49,736 nt of DNA from an uncultured beta proteobacterium (GCA_903886975.1 CAISOB010000089.1:1-49736); one strand, 5' to 3'. Shown: positions 15,484 to 24,445, numbered from the stretch's first letter. The notes: generated from the letters alone by a model not told the origin. Program-made: numbers and translations.

Positions 15484-16485
15484 TCACTTGACGTCTTCGA
15501 TGCTCTGCAGCAAATCGGTCAAACCCATGGACTTCGAAAACTCGGCGATGACCGGCTTGGTCACCAGTTTGAAAGGCGCCTTGTCAATGTCGTTGAATTT
15601 CACATTGAACTTGGTCTGCATTTCCGTGATGGCCGCCTGGTTTGCCTCAACCTCTGCCTTGCGTTCGAATACGGTGGCTTCCTGGGCATCCTTGAGCATG
15701 ATCTGCTGCAGGTCGGGCGGCAATTTGTCGAACGATTTCTTCGACATGAACAGCGGGCGAACCGTAAACTCATGCTCGGTGCGGGCGATGAAAGGCGCCG
15801 GTTCGTAAAGCTTCATGTCGCGCACGGAAACCGATTCGTTCTCCATCCCATCGACCACGCCGGACTTCATCGCCAGATAAGTTTCCATAAAGGCGATCGG
15901 CGTCGGGATTGCACCCGTCGCTTTCCAGACGTTGACCTTGAGCGGGCTTGAAATCAGGCGCAGCCGGAAACCCTTCATGTCATCCATGCTCAGCACCGGT
16001 TTCTTCGTCGATAGCACGTTTCTGCTCGAGCCGCCCCAATAGCCGAGGATCATAATGCCGGTCTTCTCTTCGATCAGCTTTGCGTAGCGCTTGCCCGGTT
16101 CGCCGTCCAGAGTCTTCTGCCAATGCGCATAATCACGGAACAGGAACGGCAAGGCGAAGAAATCGAGTTCCTTGGCAAACTGCGATCCGGCGGACGGGTC
16201 GGATATGACGAAATCGAGTGAGCCGTCCTTGACGAATTGCAGGGTCTGCGCTTCGCTGCCGAGCGTGCCGCCATTGAAGATATCAATCTGAATGCGGCCC
16301 TTGCTGTCGTCGCTAACTTTCTTGGCGAAATAAACGATTCCTTTGTTCCAGGGGTGATCTTCCTTGAAGTAATGCGCAGCCCGCAGCGTGAACTCCGGCG
16401 CGGCCTTGGCCGGCAGTGAGAGGGCAAAAAGCAATGCGGTCAGGCATGTCGTGGTGATGAGTTGCAGAGCTTTACGGGATTGCAT
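15484..16485 (-). CDS. TRAP transporter substrate-binding protein, DctP
   Basis: A 333-residue periplasmic DctP family protein. The start at 16485 gives MQSRKALQLITTT, a signal peptide with probable cleavage after PAKA, and AGGAGG lies five bases upstream. A longer frame upstream has no homology and is dismissed. Mature motifs include EFTLRAAHYFKEDHPWNKG, typical of the family, and an Arg in FRLRLISSPLK that corresponds to the residue clamping the ligand carboxylate in many DctP proteins. It lies 32 bases before the fused DctQM gene. The ligand is probably a carboxylate, perhaps the substrate or a relative of the enolase-superfamily enzyme encoded next door. Confidence 0.9.
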   Translation of the reverse strand: MQSRKALQLITTTCLTALLFALSLPAKAAPEFTLRAAHYFKEDHPWNKGIVYFAKKVSDDSKGRIQIDIFNGGTLGSEAQTLQFVKDGSLDFVISDPSAGSQFAKELDFFALPFLFRDYAHWQKTLDGEPGKRYAKLIEEKTGIMILGYWGGSSRNVLSTKKPVLSMDDMKGFRLRLISSPLKVNVWKATGAIPTPIAFMETYLAMKSGVVDGMENESVSVRDMKLYEPAPFIARTEHEFTVRPLFMSKKSFDKLPPDLQQIMLKDAQEATVFERKAEVEANQAAITEMQTKFNVKFNDIDKAPFKLVTKPVIAEFSKSMGLTDLLQSIEDVK

Positions 16486-16600
16486 GGAAACCTCCTGGAT
16501 GGTTGTTACGGGTAAAAAACCAGCTAAGGAACCTGCCTTGGAACGGGTAGCCACCTGCCCGGCGCATGCGGAATCGGCCGGTACTTCGATGCCGCATGCG

Positions 16601-17749
16601 CTAGCGATGCTGTTTGTAGCGCTCGATAATATCGCGGTTGACCTCGACGCCGATACCCGGTGCCGTCGGAATCCGCACCTTGCCCTCCTGCATCGTGATG
16701 GCGCCAAAGATGAGATCCTGCCGGAAAGGATGCGACGACTGATCGTATTCGAGCATGGGCTCGATCGGATTCAAGGCGAGCGGAGCCGGCGGAACGGTGG
16801 CAATGAACTGCAGCGATGCGGCAAGGCCGATGCCGGAGGCCCACACATGCGGGATCAGCGTCGTGTGCCACGCCTGCGCCAGTGCGGAGATCTTTCGACA
16901 CTCGGTAAAGCCGCCCGCCGAGCAAAGATCGGGCTGGAGAATGTCCACCGCGCGACGCGATACCCACTCGCGGAAGCCGATCTTCGAGAACTCGTTCTCG
17001 CCCGCTGCAATATAGATGTTGGTGAGATTCTTGAGCTCACGATAGCCATCGATGTCTTCAGGCGAGATCGGCTCCTCGAACCAGTGAATGTCGGCCGGTT
17101 CGATGGCCTTCAATATTCGCCGGGCAGATCCCACGTTGTAGGCGTGATTGGCATCGATCATCAACTTCGGGCCGCGGCCGATACCCTCGCGCACGCCGAG
17201 GATGTAGTCGATGTCCGCCTCGACACCGAAACCTGTCTTCAGCTTCATCGCCGTGAAACCGTTGCGCATATGACGCTTGGCTTCCTCGACGGCGTCGGCC
17301 GGATACTTTTTCCCTTCGACGCGATAAAATCCCGTCGCGTACGGTTGGACCTCGGTCCGATAGGCGCCGCCGAGAAGTTTGTGTACGGGCTTGCCCAGCG
17401 CACGCCCCAAACAATCCCATATGGCAATGTCCACTGCGCTGATGGCGTTCAATACCGCGCCTTTCTGGCCGAAGGGTCGAGTGAGGTTGTACATGGTCTC
17501 CCACAGGACGTCGACGTCAAATGGGTCCTTGCCGAGCAAGAGCGGTTTGAGTGCGGCCTGCACGACCGCTTCGGCGATTTCGGGCGGCTGCAGACCATGA
17601 CACAGCGATTCCCCCCAGCCGGTGATACCGTCGTCCGTGACCAGTTCGACGATCATGGTGCCACGCTTCTTCACCCACCCCATCGAGAATGAGAAAGGCT
17701 CTTCCAAGGGCGTGGATAGAACATGTGTCTTTATTTCAGTTATCTTCAT
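16601..17749 (-). CDS. Enolase-superfamily (mandelate racemase/muconate lactonizing) enzyme
   Basis: A 382-residue MR/MLE-type enzyme from ATG 17749 (AGGAA seven bases upstream). A capping domain (KITEIKTHVLSTPLEEPFS) is followed by the barrel with KLK at 169-171 (the KxK base), metal ligands Asp199 in MIDANHAY, Glu in WFEEPISPED and Glu in IAAGENEFS, a Gln/Asp segment DILQPDLCSAGGF, and the His of LIPHVWASGIGLA. This set supports proton abstraction next to a carboxylate: acid-sugar dehydration, racemisation or cycloisomerisation. The overall sequence recalls sugar-acid dehydratases and galactarolactone cycloisomerases, but substrate is not assignable. It is transcribed with the TRAP importer, which likely brings in its substrate. 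Confidence 0.85.
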   Translation of the reverse strand: MKITEIKTHVLSTPLEEPFSFSMGWVKKRGTMIVELVTDDGITGWGESLCHGLQPPEIAEAVVQAALKPLLLGKDPFDVDVLWETMYNLTRPFGQKGAVLNAISAVDIAIWDCLGRALGKPVHKLLGGAYRTEVQPYATGFYRVEGKKYPADAVEEAKRHMRNGFTAMKLKTGFGVEADIDYILGVREGIGRGPKLMIDANHAYNVGSARRILKAIEPADIHWFEEPISPEDIDGYRELKNLTNIYIAAGENEFSKIGFREWVSRRAVDILQPDLCSAGGFTECRKISALAQAWHTTLIPHVWASGIGLAASLQFIATVPPAPLALNPIEPMLEYDQSSHPFRQDLIFGAITMQEGKVRIPTAPGIGVEVNRDIIERYKQHR

Positions 17750-17906
17750 CGACAAATTCCTGGCGCGGGGCGCCGGTGGGTGGCGGCAAACGATCAGCGA
17801 GTAATAGATATTAATTTTCTGGGCAAGTCAATGCATCTCCTGCCAACTCGAACAGGCTCGCGAGCAAGATTGAATCCGTTGCCAATCCGGGCCCGAACGC
17901 GCCTTG

Positions 17907-18980
17907 CTAGCGCAATGGATAGCTGTGCCTGCGCGCCGTGGCAATCATCGCCTTGAGATTGGCCTGGGGCGCGAATGGAGGCACTTCACAGCCGGATCCC
18001 AAAATGAAACCGCCGCCCGCGCCGGCATCGGCAATGGCCTTTTCACAAGCCGCTTCCACTTCTTCCGGCGTGCCCTGCAGCAAAACGGCCGTCGGATGAA
18101 TGTTGCCCATCAGGCATACCCTTTTACCGATTCTCGCTTTGGCTTCAGCCAGGTTGACCGCCGTGTCGAGTTCGAGGATTTGGGCGCCGGTATCGGCCAT
18201 GCAATCGAGAACCGGGGTCATGTTGCCGCAAATATGCAGAATGCTGGCGGCGTTGTATTTCAAGCATTCAGGATTGATCGCATCAAAATATTTCTTTTCG
18301 TAGGGGAAAGCCCATTTCTTGTACATCGCAGGAGAAATCATGTTGATCGACGCCAGTGAATCTCCGTTCTGCACCAGATTGGCGCCGGCAGACAGCAGCG
18401 CCCTGGCAAAGGAAATGAGGGCATCGCTCGTAAGATCCATCAATAAGCGGAAAGCGTCGAGCCGTTCTGCATCCTCGTCCGCTTCAGCCGTCGCCAGCTG
18501 GACGAGAAAATTCTCAGTCCCCATCAAGTGTGAAGCCAAGGAAAAGGGCCCGGTGCCCGTGCCACGCACACATATTCCCTCTCTTTTCAGTTTGCCACTG
18601 AGGATTTCGGTGGCTTCCAGATAGACCGGCATCCGGCCGTCGGCGTAGGGATCAGGCACTTTGAGCCGATACACCTCGAGAATATCGTCAATTGCGGGCT
18701 TCTTGAGCGCTGGCGTCGAGTCTTTGAAAAATTCGACGACGGTGCCAAAACCTTCAGCAATATAGTAATTGTCGGATTGCGCCACGACAGCGTCTTGGCC
18801 GTAGATTTCCCACGCTCTGTATTGCGCCTCAGCCATTCTCTTTCCATTCGAGCAATATTCGCCAAGCAGAGCGCCGCCGATCTTGGCGCCATGATTACCC
18901 ACGTAGGGCGCCACGGGCACGACGTCCGGCACCCGCAATCTGGCAGCACAAATGATCCGTTCCAACGATGTGAGCGACAC
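17907..18980 (-). CDS. Uroporphyrinogen decarboxylase-family protein, MtaA/CmuA-like methyltransferase
   Basis: A 357-residue protein of the UroD superfamily, not a haem-pathway HemE. It shows the zinc-thiol motif of methylcobamide methyltransferases: His249 and Cys251 in LHICGN and Cys331 in GSGCEVPP, with spacing close to that of MtaA. Such proteins transfer methyl groups between a corrinoid and a thiol. The start is GTG 18980 with AGGAG eight bases upstream; earlier in-frame codons add no homology. It heads the minus-strand operon ahead of the enolase-superfamily enzyme and TRAP importer, 157 bases upstream of the former. No corrinoid protein or reductive activator lies in the window. Demethylation of an imported methylated compound is a reasonable but unproven guess. 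Confidence 0.8.
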   Translation of the reverse strand: MSLTSLERIICAARLRVPDVVPVAPYVGNHGAKIGGALLGEYCSNGKRMAEAQYRAWEIYGQDAVVAQSDNYYIAEGFGTVVEFFKDSTPALKKPAIDDILEVYRLKVPDPYADGRMPVYLEATEILSGKLKREGICVRGTGTGPFSLASHLMGTENFLVQLATAEADEDAERLDAFRLLMDLTSDALISFARALLSAGANLVQNGDSLASINMISPAMYKKWAFPYEKKYFDAINPECLKYNAASILHICGNMTPVLDCMADTGAQILELDTAVNLAEAKARIGKRVCLMGNIHPTAVLLQGTPEEVEAACEKAIADAGAGGGFILGSGCEVPPFAPQANLKAMIATARRHSYPLR

Positions 18981-19336
18981 GGGAATATCTCCTCGGCTTC
19001 TTTTTCTGATTGGGGTGCAAATGTTCCACACCGGGGATCCGCTTTGGTCGGGGTGCCGGGTGGGGATGAGTGTACCGAATCGTCCCGCCTTTTGCGAGCG
19101 GAAGACATCCCAGGGGATCGCCTATGGTGGCAAGAAGGCGGCAGCGCCTCAGCCCGCAGCCGCGCTGCACGGCATGCGGGCGCCACTGCGCGCGCGTTGC
19201 TAAGACGCTTCCTTGTGCGCGCGTTTGGCGCTAACATGCCTGCCTGGGATGCGTCGGCGCTCGGTGTGACGCCTCCCAAATCGATCGATAAGAAACGCAA
19301 ATCGACGTTCACTGAGCACTCAAGGGGTAGGGGAAG
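18981..19336. other. Divergent intergenic region, no gene recognised
   Basis: This 356-base gap separates the UroD-family gene (-) from the second TRAP operon (+) and must hold both promoters. I see no clear -35/-10 pair, no operator of either type found elsewhere in the window and no convincing short gene. Confidence 0.5.
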
Positions 19337-19882
19337 ATGAAGAAACTGATAGACGGCTTTTTCAAGCTGCTCGAATTTCTGGTGGTGGTTTTGTTGCTGG
19401 CCATGGTGGTCATGGTGTTTGGCAATGTGATCATGCGCTATGTTTTCAACGCCGGCATTGTTCTCAGCGAGGAAATGTCGCGTTACTGCTTCATCTGGCT
19501 CACCTACATCGGCGCCATGGTGGCCATGCGCGAAGGCGGGCATCTGGGCATGGACACCCTGGTCCAGGTACTGCCCTTGCGCGGCAAGAAGTTCTGCTTC
19601 TTCTTTAGCGAAGTGATGATGTTTGGATGCAATGTCATGTTCCTGTGGGGCACTTACCGGATGCATGACCTGCAAGTGACCAATTATTCGCCGGTGGTCG
19701 GCTTCTCGATGATCTGGGTCTACGGTATCGGCTATATCGTCAGCGTGGTGATGGGCTGCATCAACATCCACAAGCTCTACCTCCTGCTTTCCGGACAGTT
19801 GCGCGAAGAAGACCTCGTGCAGATCATCGAAACCGAAGGCCTCAAAGAAGCCGAAGAACAACTCAAAGACGTGAAGGTTTAA
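19337..19882 (+). CDS. TRAP transporter small permease, DctQ
   Basis: A 181-residue protein with four predicted membrane helices, the normal DctQ plan. Motifs include VFGNVIMRYVFNAGI, EEMSRYCFIWLTYIGAM and REGGHLGMD, all typical of the subunit. The C-terminal tail is acidic and charged (LREEDLVQIIETEGLKE). It is the first gene of a complete three-gene TRAP importer. The large permease begins three bases after its stop. Confidence 0.9.
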   Translation: MKKLIDGFFKLLEFLVVVLLLAMVVMVFGNVIMRYVFNAGIVLSEEMSRYCFIWLTYIGAMVAMREGGHLGMDTLVQVLPLRGKKFCFFFSEVMMFGCNVMFLWGTYRMHDLQVTNYSPVVGFSMIWVYGIGYIVSVVMGCINIHKLYLLLSGQLREEDLVQIIETEGLKEAEEQLKDVKV

Positions 19883-19885
19883 GCC

Positions 19886-21184
19886 ATGACCGTATCCATA
19901 TTCATTTTTTCCCTGTGCGGGGCGATGGCGCTCGGCATGCCGATCGCCTATTCGCTGCTGGTCTGTGCCGTCTGCTTGATGGCTTACATGGCCGGCAACG
20001 GCACGCTGCAGGCCTTCGATACGCAGATTCTGGCGCAGCGTTTTGTCGATGGCTCGGACAACTTCCCCTTGCTCGCCGTGCCTTTCTTCCTGCTCGCCGG
20101 CGAGTTCATGAACACCGGCGGCTTGAGTAAACGCATCATTAACCTGGGTATCGCCTGGGTCGGGCACTGGCGCGGCGGCCTCGGCTACGTGGCCGTGGTC
20201 GCGGCGATCATCATGGCGTCGTTGTCGGGCTCGGCGATCGCCGATACGGCGGCAATCGCGGCGATTATCATCCCGATGATGAAGGCCGCTGGCTACAACC
20301 TCGGACGCTCTGCAGGTCTGGTGGCTGCCGGCGGCATTATCGCCCCGGTGATTCCGCCGTCGATCGGCTTCATCATTTTTGGTGTGGCCGCCAATGTGTC
20401 GATCACCAAACTATTTCTCGCGGGCATCGTGCCCGGCGTGATGATGGGCGTGGGCATCGGGATTGCTTGGTGGTTCGTGGCGAAAAAAGAGAACGTCGCG
20501 CTGACTCCCAAATTACCCTTGGTCGAGCGCCTGCGGATTACCGCCGACAGCGCGCTCGCCATGTTCTTGCCGGTGATCATCATCGGCGGCATGAAGGCCG
20601 GCGTATTCACGCCGACCGAGGCCGCCGTCGTGGCCGCGGTGTACGCTTTCGTCGTCGGCATCTTCATTTACCGCGAGATGAAATGGAACCAGGTCTACGG
20701 CCTGTTCCTGGCCGCCGGCAAGACCACCGCCGTGGTGATGTTCCTGGTCTCCGCGGCGATGGTCAGCGCCTGGCTGATCACGGTCGCCAACATTCCGACC
20801 GAAGTGGCGGAGATGCTCGATCCTTTCATGGGCAACAAGACGCTGATGATGTTCATGATGATGGTGCTGATCGTCGTGGTCGGCACGGCGCTGGACTTCG
20901 CGCCGACGGTGATGATCCTGACCCCCGTCTTGATGCCGGTCGTGCTGAAGGCCGGCATCGACCCCGTGTACTTTGGCGTGCTGTTCATCATGAACAATGC
21001 AATTGGTTTGATTACACCCCCCGTCGGCACCGTGCTCAACGTGGTCGCGGGTGTCGCCAAAATCACCTTGGACCAATCCTTCAAAGGGGTGCTGCCCTTC
21101 CTGTATGCCGAGTTGATCGTGCTTTTCTTGTTGGTATTTGTCCCTGAATTCGTGACCGTTCCCTTGCAATGGATGTTGCACTGA
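19886..21184 (+). CDS. TRAP transporter large permease, DctM
   Basis: A 432-residue DctM protein with about 12 hydrophobic segments. Family motifs: FPLLAVPFFLLAGEFMNTGG near the N-terminus, SLSGSAIADTAAIAAIIIP, then GGIIAPVIPPSIGFIIFG and MNNAIGLITPPVGTVLNVV. It forms the transport channel with DctQ and is energised by an ion gradient. It is closely coupled to dctQ, and the binding-protein gene follows 55 bases later. It resembles the sialic acid/C4-dicarboxylate-type separate-subunit systems; it is distinct from the fused system at 13.5 kb. Confidence 0.92.
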   Translation: MTVSIFIFSLCGAMALGMPIAYSLLVCAVCLMAYMAGNGTLQAFDTQILAQRFVDGSDNFPLLAVPFFLLAGEFMNTGGLSKRIINLGIAWVGHWRGGLGYVAVVAAIIMASLSGSAIADTAAIAAIIIPMMKAAGYNLGRSAGLVAAGGIIAPVIPPSIGFIIFGVAANVSITKLFLAGIVPGVMMGVGIGIAWWFVAKKENVALTPKLPLVERLRITADSALAMFLPVIIIGGMKAGVFTPTEAAVVAAVYAFVVGIFIYREMKWNQVYGLFLAAGKTTAVVMFLVSAAMVSAWLITVANIPTEVAEMLDPFMGNKTLMMFMMMVLIVVVGTALDFAPTVMILTPVLMPVVLKAGIDPVYFGVLFIMNNAIGLITPPVGTVLNVVAGVAKITLDQSFKGVLPFLYAELIVLFLLVFVPEFVTVPLQWMLH

Positions 21185-21239
21185 TATAGCTTGTAGGTTT
21201 TCTTTCATCTTGATTCTAATAACGGGAGGCTTCGAAACC

Positions 21240-22256
21240 ATGAAACGACATAAACTTGCCCTTCAAGGGGCGTTGCTCGTGGCCGGCACCTTGCTCGCCA
21301 TCACTTCAGCCTTTGCGCAATTCACCGCACGCAATCTCACAATGACCAACGGCATCGCCGAAGACCACCCGGTTCACGCGGGCGTCAATCGCATGCAGGA
21401 AGTGCTGAACGCCAGGACTGGCGGCAAGCTGAAGATCTCGGCCTTCTGGGCCGGCGCTGCCGGCGGCGATTTGCAGGCGACGCAGGCCTTGCGCGCCGGC
21501 ACGCAGGAGATGGTAGTCACCTCCACCTCCCCGTTGGTGGGCATTGTCAAGGAACTGGGCGTGTTTGACCTGCCCTTCCTTTTCGCCAATGAAAAAGAAG
21601 CCGACGCGGTGCTCGACGGCCCTGCCGGCGCGGCGCTGAACAAGAAGCTCGAAGAGGTCGGTCTGATTAACCTCGCCTACTGGGAAAACGGTTTTCGCAA
21701 CCTGACCAACAGCAAGCACCCGGTGGCGAAAGTCGAAGATTTTTCCGGCATCAAGCTGCGGGTGATGCAGAACAATATTTTCCTCGATACGTTCAAGACG
21801 CTCGGCACCAACGCCGTGCCGATGGCCTTCCCCGAAGTGTTTACCGCGCTCGAAACCAAGACCATCGATGGTCAGGAAAATCCGTATGTCACCATCCTCA
21901 CCAGCAAGTATTACGAAGTGCAAAAGTACCTGAGCATGACCCGCCATGCGTACACGCCTTTCCTCTTGTTGTACAGCAAGAAGATGTTCGACGCCCTGAG
22001 CAAGGACGAGCAGGCTGCTTTGCGTGAAGCCGCGATTGAAGGCCAGAAAGTCGAGCGCGCGGTCATCCGCGACGCCGACGGCAAGGCACTGGCGGAACTG
22101 AAGAAACTGGGCATGCAGGTCAACGAGATCACCCCGGACGAGCAAAAACGGTTGTTCGAAAAGGTGAAGCCGGTGTACGACAGAAACACGGCCACGATCG
22201 GTGCCGAGACCATCAACTCGGTGATGGATGCGCTGAAGAAGGTGCGCGGCGGATAA
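21240..22256 (+). CDS. TRAP transporter substrate-binding protein, DctP
   Basis: A 338-residue DctP family binding protein. The ATG at 21240, preceded by GGGAGG, gives MKRHKLALQGALLV, a signal peptide cleaved probably after AFA. Motifs include GIAEDHPVHAGVNRMQEVL and IKLRVMQNNIFLDTFKTLG, where the Arg aligns with the carboxylate-binding Arg of the family, and QENPYVTILTSKYYEVQKYL. It completes the second TRAP system. A strong rho-independent terminator follows 23 bases after the stop. The ligand is unknown. Confidence 0.92.
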   Translation: MKRHKLALQGALLVAGTLLAITSAFAQFTARNLTMTNGIAEDHPVHAGVNRMQEVLNARTGGKLKISAFWAGAAGGDLQATQALRAGTQEMVVTSTSPLVGIVKELGVFDLPFLFANEKEADAVLDGPAGAALNKKLEEVGLINLAYWENGFRNLTNSKHPVAKVEDFSGIKLRVMQNNIFLDTFKTLGTNAVPMAFPEVFTALETKTIDGQENPYVTILTSKYYEVQKYLSMTRHAYTPFLLLYSKKMFDALSKDEQAALREAAIEGQKVERAVIRDADGKALAELKKLGMQVNEITPDEQKRLFEKVKPVYDRNTATIGAETINSVMDALKKVRGG

Positions 22257-22278
22257 TTCCTCGCGACGCTGGACCGAG

Positions 22279-22309
22279 GCCGCTGCCCGTTCGGGCAGCG
22301 GCTTTTTTT
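22279..22309 (+). terminator. Rho-independent terminator of the second TRAP operon
   Basis: GCCGCTGCCC (22279-22288) pairs with GGGCAGCGGC (22293-22302) around a GTTC loop and is followed by seven T residues. It lies directly after the dctP stop. It has no T-run on the other strand, so it should act only rightward. Confidence 0.92.
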
Positions 22310-22320
22310 CGCCTCAGCCC

Positions 22321-22616
22321 AGGGCGTGTTCTCATTTGACGAGCGGTCACGCAAGCATCGGGCCGGGATGTCCCACAAGGGGATTTCCTGCGGGGCACCG
22401 CGCAAGGCGCCGCGAGCGCGGCGTGGTTATTCCACGCAAGCGAGCGGCAACACCGCGCGGCGCCCGACCCGATGCTTGCCCTGCGGGTTGTTGCGAAATG
22501 CGCCCGATGCGGCGTTGCTCGCCTCGCCAATGGAACAACCATTGGCTTCAGCTCGCGCCTTGCCTCGGGCGCATTTGGCAACAACGTGATCCGCCCGCTA
22601 AATGAGAACACGCCCT
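22321..22616. mobile_element. 296-bp MITE-like palindromic element at the etfA stop codon
   Basis: Perfect 17-bp terminal inverted repeats AGGGCGTGTTCTCATTT bound the element (22321-22337 and 22600-22616), with similarity continuing inward (GCGG, TCACG). Inside are two further long inverted-repeat pairs: 22351-22367 with 22463-22479 (16 of 17) and 22487-22507 with 22565-22585 (20 of 21), so the whole can fold as a multi-armed cruciform. No gene is present. The right repeat supplies the last five residues (GRVLI) and the stop of EtfA. Removing the element in silico joins the etfA frame to GCG CTG GGC TGA, giving an end one residue past AAL. No clear target duplication was found. Confidence 0.75.
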
Positions 22617-23551
22617 AGCGCCGCGGTCAGCGCCGGCAGCGCTTCGAAGAGATCCGCGACGAGGCCGTAATCGGCGACCTGGAAAATCGGCGCCTCGGAA
22701 TCCTTGTTGATGGCGACGATCACCTGGCTGTCCTTCATTCCGGCGAGGTGCTGGATCGCCCCGGAAATGCCGACGGCGATATAGAGCTGCGGCGCGACGA
22801 TCTTGCCGGTCTGCCCGACCTGCAGATCGTTCGCCACATAACCGGCGTCCACTGCCGCGCGCGACGCACCGAGCGCCGCGCCGAGCTTGTCGGCGAGCGG
22901 TTCGAGCAGACGGTGATAGTTCTCGCCGCTGCCCAGGCCGCGACCGCCCGAGATGACCACCTTGGCATTGCCCAGTTCAGGCCGCGCCGATTGCGTGAGC
23001 TCGCGCGAAACAACCTTGCTCAGCCCGAGATCGGGCGCCGCCGCAAGTTCTGCCACCGGCGCCGGGCTGGCCGCGGCGCGGTCCTCGGCCGGCGCAAAAG
23101 CGGTCATGCGCACCGTGATGACCTGCGCGGCATCCGCCGATTGCACCGTTGCGAGAACGTTGCCGGCATAAATCGGGCGCACGAATGTCGTCGGCGATTC
23201 GACACTGACGATTTCGGAAATCTGTGCGACGTCGAGCAGCGCGGCGATGCGCGGCATCAGGTTCTTGCCCGCGGTCGTCGCCGCCGCGAGGATGTGGCTG
23301 TAAGCTGCGGCGTGAGCGACGACGAGCGCGGCGAGGTTTTCCGGCGACTGGTCGGCGTAATGCGCCGCGTCGCTCAGCAGCACCTTGGCGACACCTTCGA
23401 TTTGCGCCGCCGTTGCCGCCACTGCCGCACAGTTGCTTCCGGCCACCAGCAAGTGAATCTCGCCGCCGATCTGCGCTGCCGCGGTCACCGCGTTGCGCGT
23501 CGCCGGCTTGAGGGTGCTGTTGTCATGTTCGGCGATGATCAGGCAGTTCAT
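22598..23551 (-). CDS. etfA: Electron transfer flavoprotein subunit alpha
   Basis: A 317-residue EtfA. The N-terminal domain starts [16 protein letters not shown] and the C-terminal FAD-binding domain shows [38 protein letters not shown] and [16 protein letters not shown]. With EtfB it takes electrons from the acyl-CoA dehydrogenase and passes them to ETF-quinone oxidoreductase, which is not in the window. Its ATG overlaps the etfB stop by four bases. The last residues GRVLI and the TAG come from the terminal repeat of the MITE-like element, so the native C-terminus has been replaced; the core domain is intact and function is probably kept. Confidence 0.92.
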   Translation of the reverse strand: MNCLIIAEHDNSTLKPATRNAVTAAAQIGGEIHLLVAGSNCAAVAATAAQIEGVAKVLLSDAAHYADQSPENLAALVVAHAAAYSHILAAATTAGKNLMPRIAALLDVAQISEIVSVESPTTFVRPIYAGNVLATVQSADAAQVITVRMTAFAPAEDRAAASPAPVAELAAAPDLGLSKVVSRELTQSARPELGNAKVVISGGRGLGSGENYHRLLEPLADKLGAALGASRAAVDAGYVANDLQVGQTGKIVAPQLYIAVGISGAIQHLAGMKDSQVIVAINKDSEAPIFQVADYGLVADLFEALPALTAALGRVLI

Positions 23552-24303
23552 GCGATCACCCCCGCGCTCTTGAGTTTTTCGACCAGCTCGGCGACATCGG
23601 CGACCTTGACGCCGGCGGCGCGCTTGGGCGGTTCGGCGACTTTGAGAGTCTTCAGGCGCGGCGTTATATCGACGCCGAGTTCGTCGGGCGTCACCCGGTC
23701 GAGCTGCTTTCGCTTGGCCTTCATGATGTTCGGCAGCGTCGCGTAGCGCGGCTCGTTGAGGCGTAGGTCGGTGGTCACCACGGCGGGCAGAAGGACGTCG
23801 ACCGTTTCCTGGCCGCCGTCGACCTCGCGCGTCACCAGCGCCTGCCGCGCGCCCTCGCCGACAGCCACCTTCGAGGCAAACGTGGCTTGCGGCCAGTGCA
23901 TCAGCGCGGCCAGCATCTGGCCGGTCTGGCTCGCGTCGTCGTCGATCGCCTGCTTGCCGCAGAGCACGAGTTGCGGCAGTTCCTTCGCGCAAATCGCCGC
24001 GAGCAGCTTGGCGACCGAGAGCGGCTGCATTTCGACTTCGGTTTCGATCAGAATAGCGCGGTCGGCGCCGAGAGCCAGCGCCGTGCGCAAGGTATCCTGG
24101 CAAGCGGCGACACCCGCCGAAACGGCGATCACTTCGCTCGCCACCCCGGCTTCCTTCAGGCGCACCGCTTCTTCGATGGCGATTTCATCGAAGGGGTTCA
24201 TCGACATCTTGGCGCTGGCGATATCGACATCGCTGCCATCCGTCTTGACGCGCACCTTGACGTTGTAATCGACGACGCGCTTGACCGGTACGAGTATTTT
24301 CAA
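23548..24303 (-). CDS. etfB: Electron transfer flavoprotein subunit beta
   Basis: A 251-residue EtfB starting at TTG 24303, with AGGAG seven bases upstream; this gives [20 protein letters not shown], the standard EtfB start and length. Earlier in-frame codons run back into a REP-type repeat and would translate WIPAFAGMT, which is not part of the protein. The AMP-binding region includes [18 protein letters not shown] and [16 protein letters not shown]. It is coupled to etfA by a four-base overlap. It is the partner of the acyl-CoA dehydrogenase encoded just upstream. Confidence 0.92.
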   Translation of the reverse strand: MKILVPVKRVVDYNVKVRVKTDGSDVDIASAKMSMNPFDEIAIEEAVRLKEAGVASEVIAVSAGVAACQDTLRTALALGADRAILIETEVEMQPLSVAKLLAAICAKELPQLVLCGKQAIDDDASQTGQMLAALMHWPQATFASKVAVGEGARQALVTREVDGGQETVDVLLPAVVTTDLRLNEPRYATLPNIMKAKRKQLDRVTPDELGVDITPRLKTLKVAEPPKRAAGVKVADVAELVEKLKSAGVIA

Positions 24304-24348
24304 AAGCTGTCTCCTGGTTTCCAACAAAGCAATGATCAAGCTCCACAT

Positions 24349-24416
24349 CGTCATTCCGGCGAAAGCCGGAATCCAGTGAGCCTGGGCACTGGACACCGGC
24401 TTACGCCGGTGTGACG
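24349..24416. repeat. REP-type inverted repeat pair (REPIN-like)
   Basis: Two 30-base imperfect palindromes face each other: 24349-24378 (core TTCCGGCGAAAGCCGGAA) and 24387-24416 (core ACCGGCTTACGCCGGT). This form is widespread as an extragenic palindrome in beta- and gammaproteobacteria. It lies between the acyl-CoA dehydrogenase stop and etfB in a single operon and could stabilise mRNA or reduce downstream expression. Confidence 0.75.
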
Positions 24417-24445
24417 GTTAACTCAGCGTGTCCGTAAGTGACGGT

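Noticed and set aside
17907..18980. Annotation of the UroD-family gene as hemE
   Set aside because: The His-x-Cys...Cys zinc motif and the operon context match MtaA-like methyltransferases rather than haem biosynthesis.
18587..20167. 526-codon minus-strand frame overlapping the UroD and TRAP genes
   Set aside because: Reads antisense to dctQ/dctM and out of frame in the UroD gene; contains no recognisable domain.
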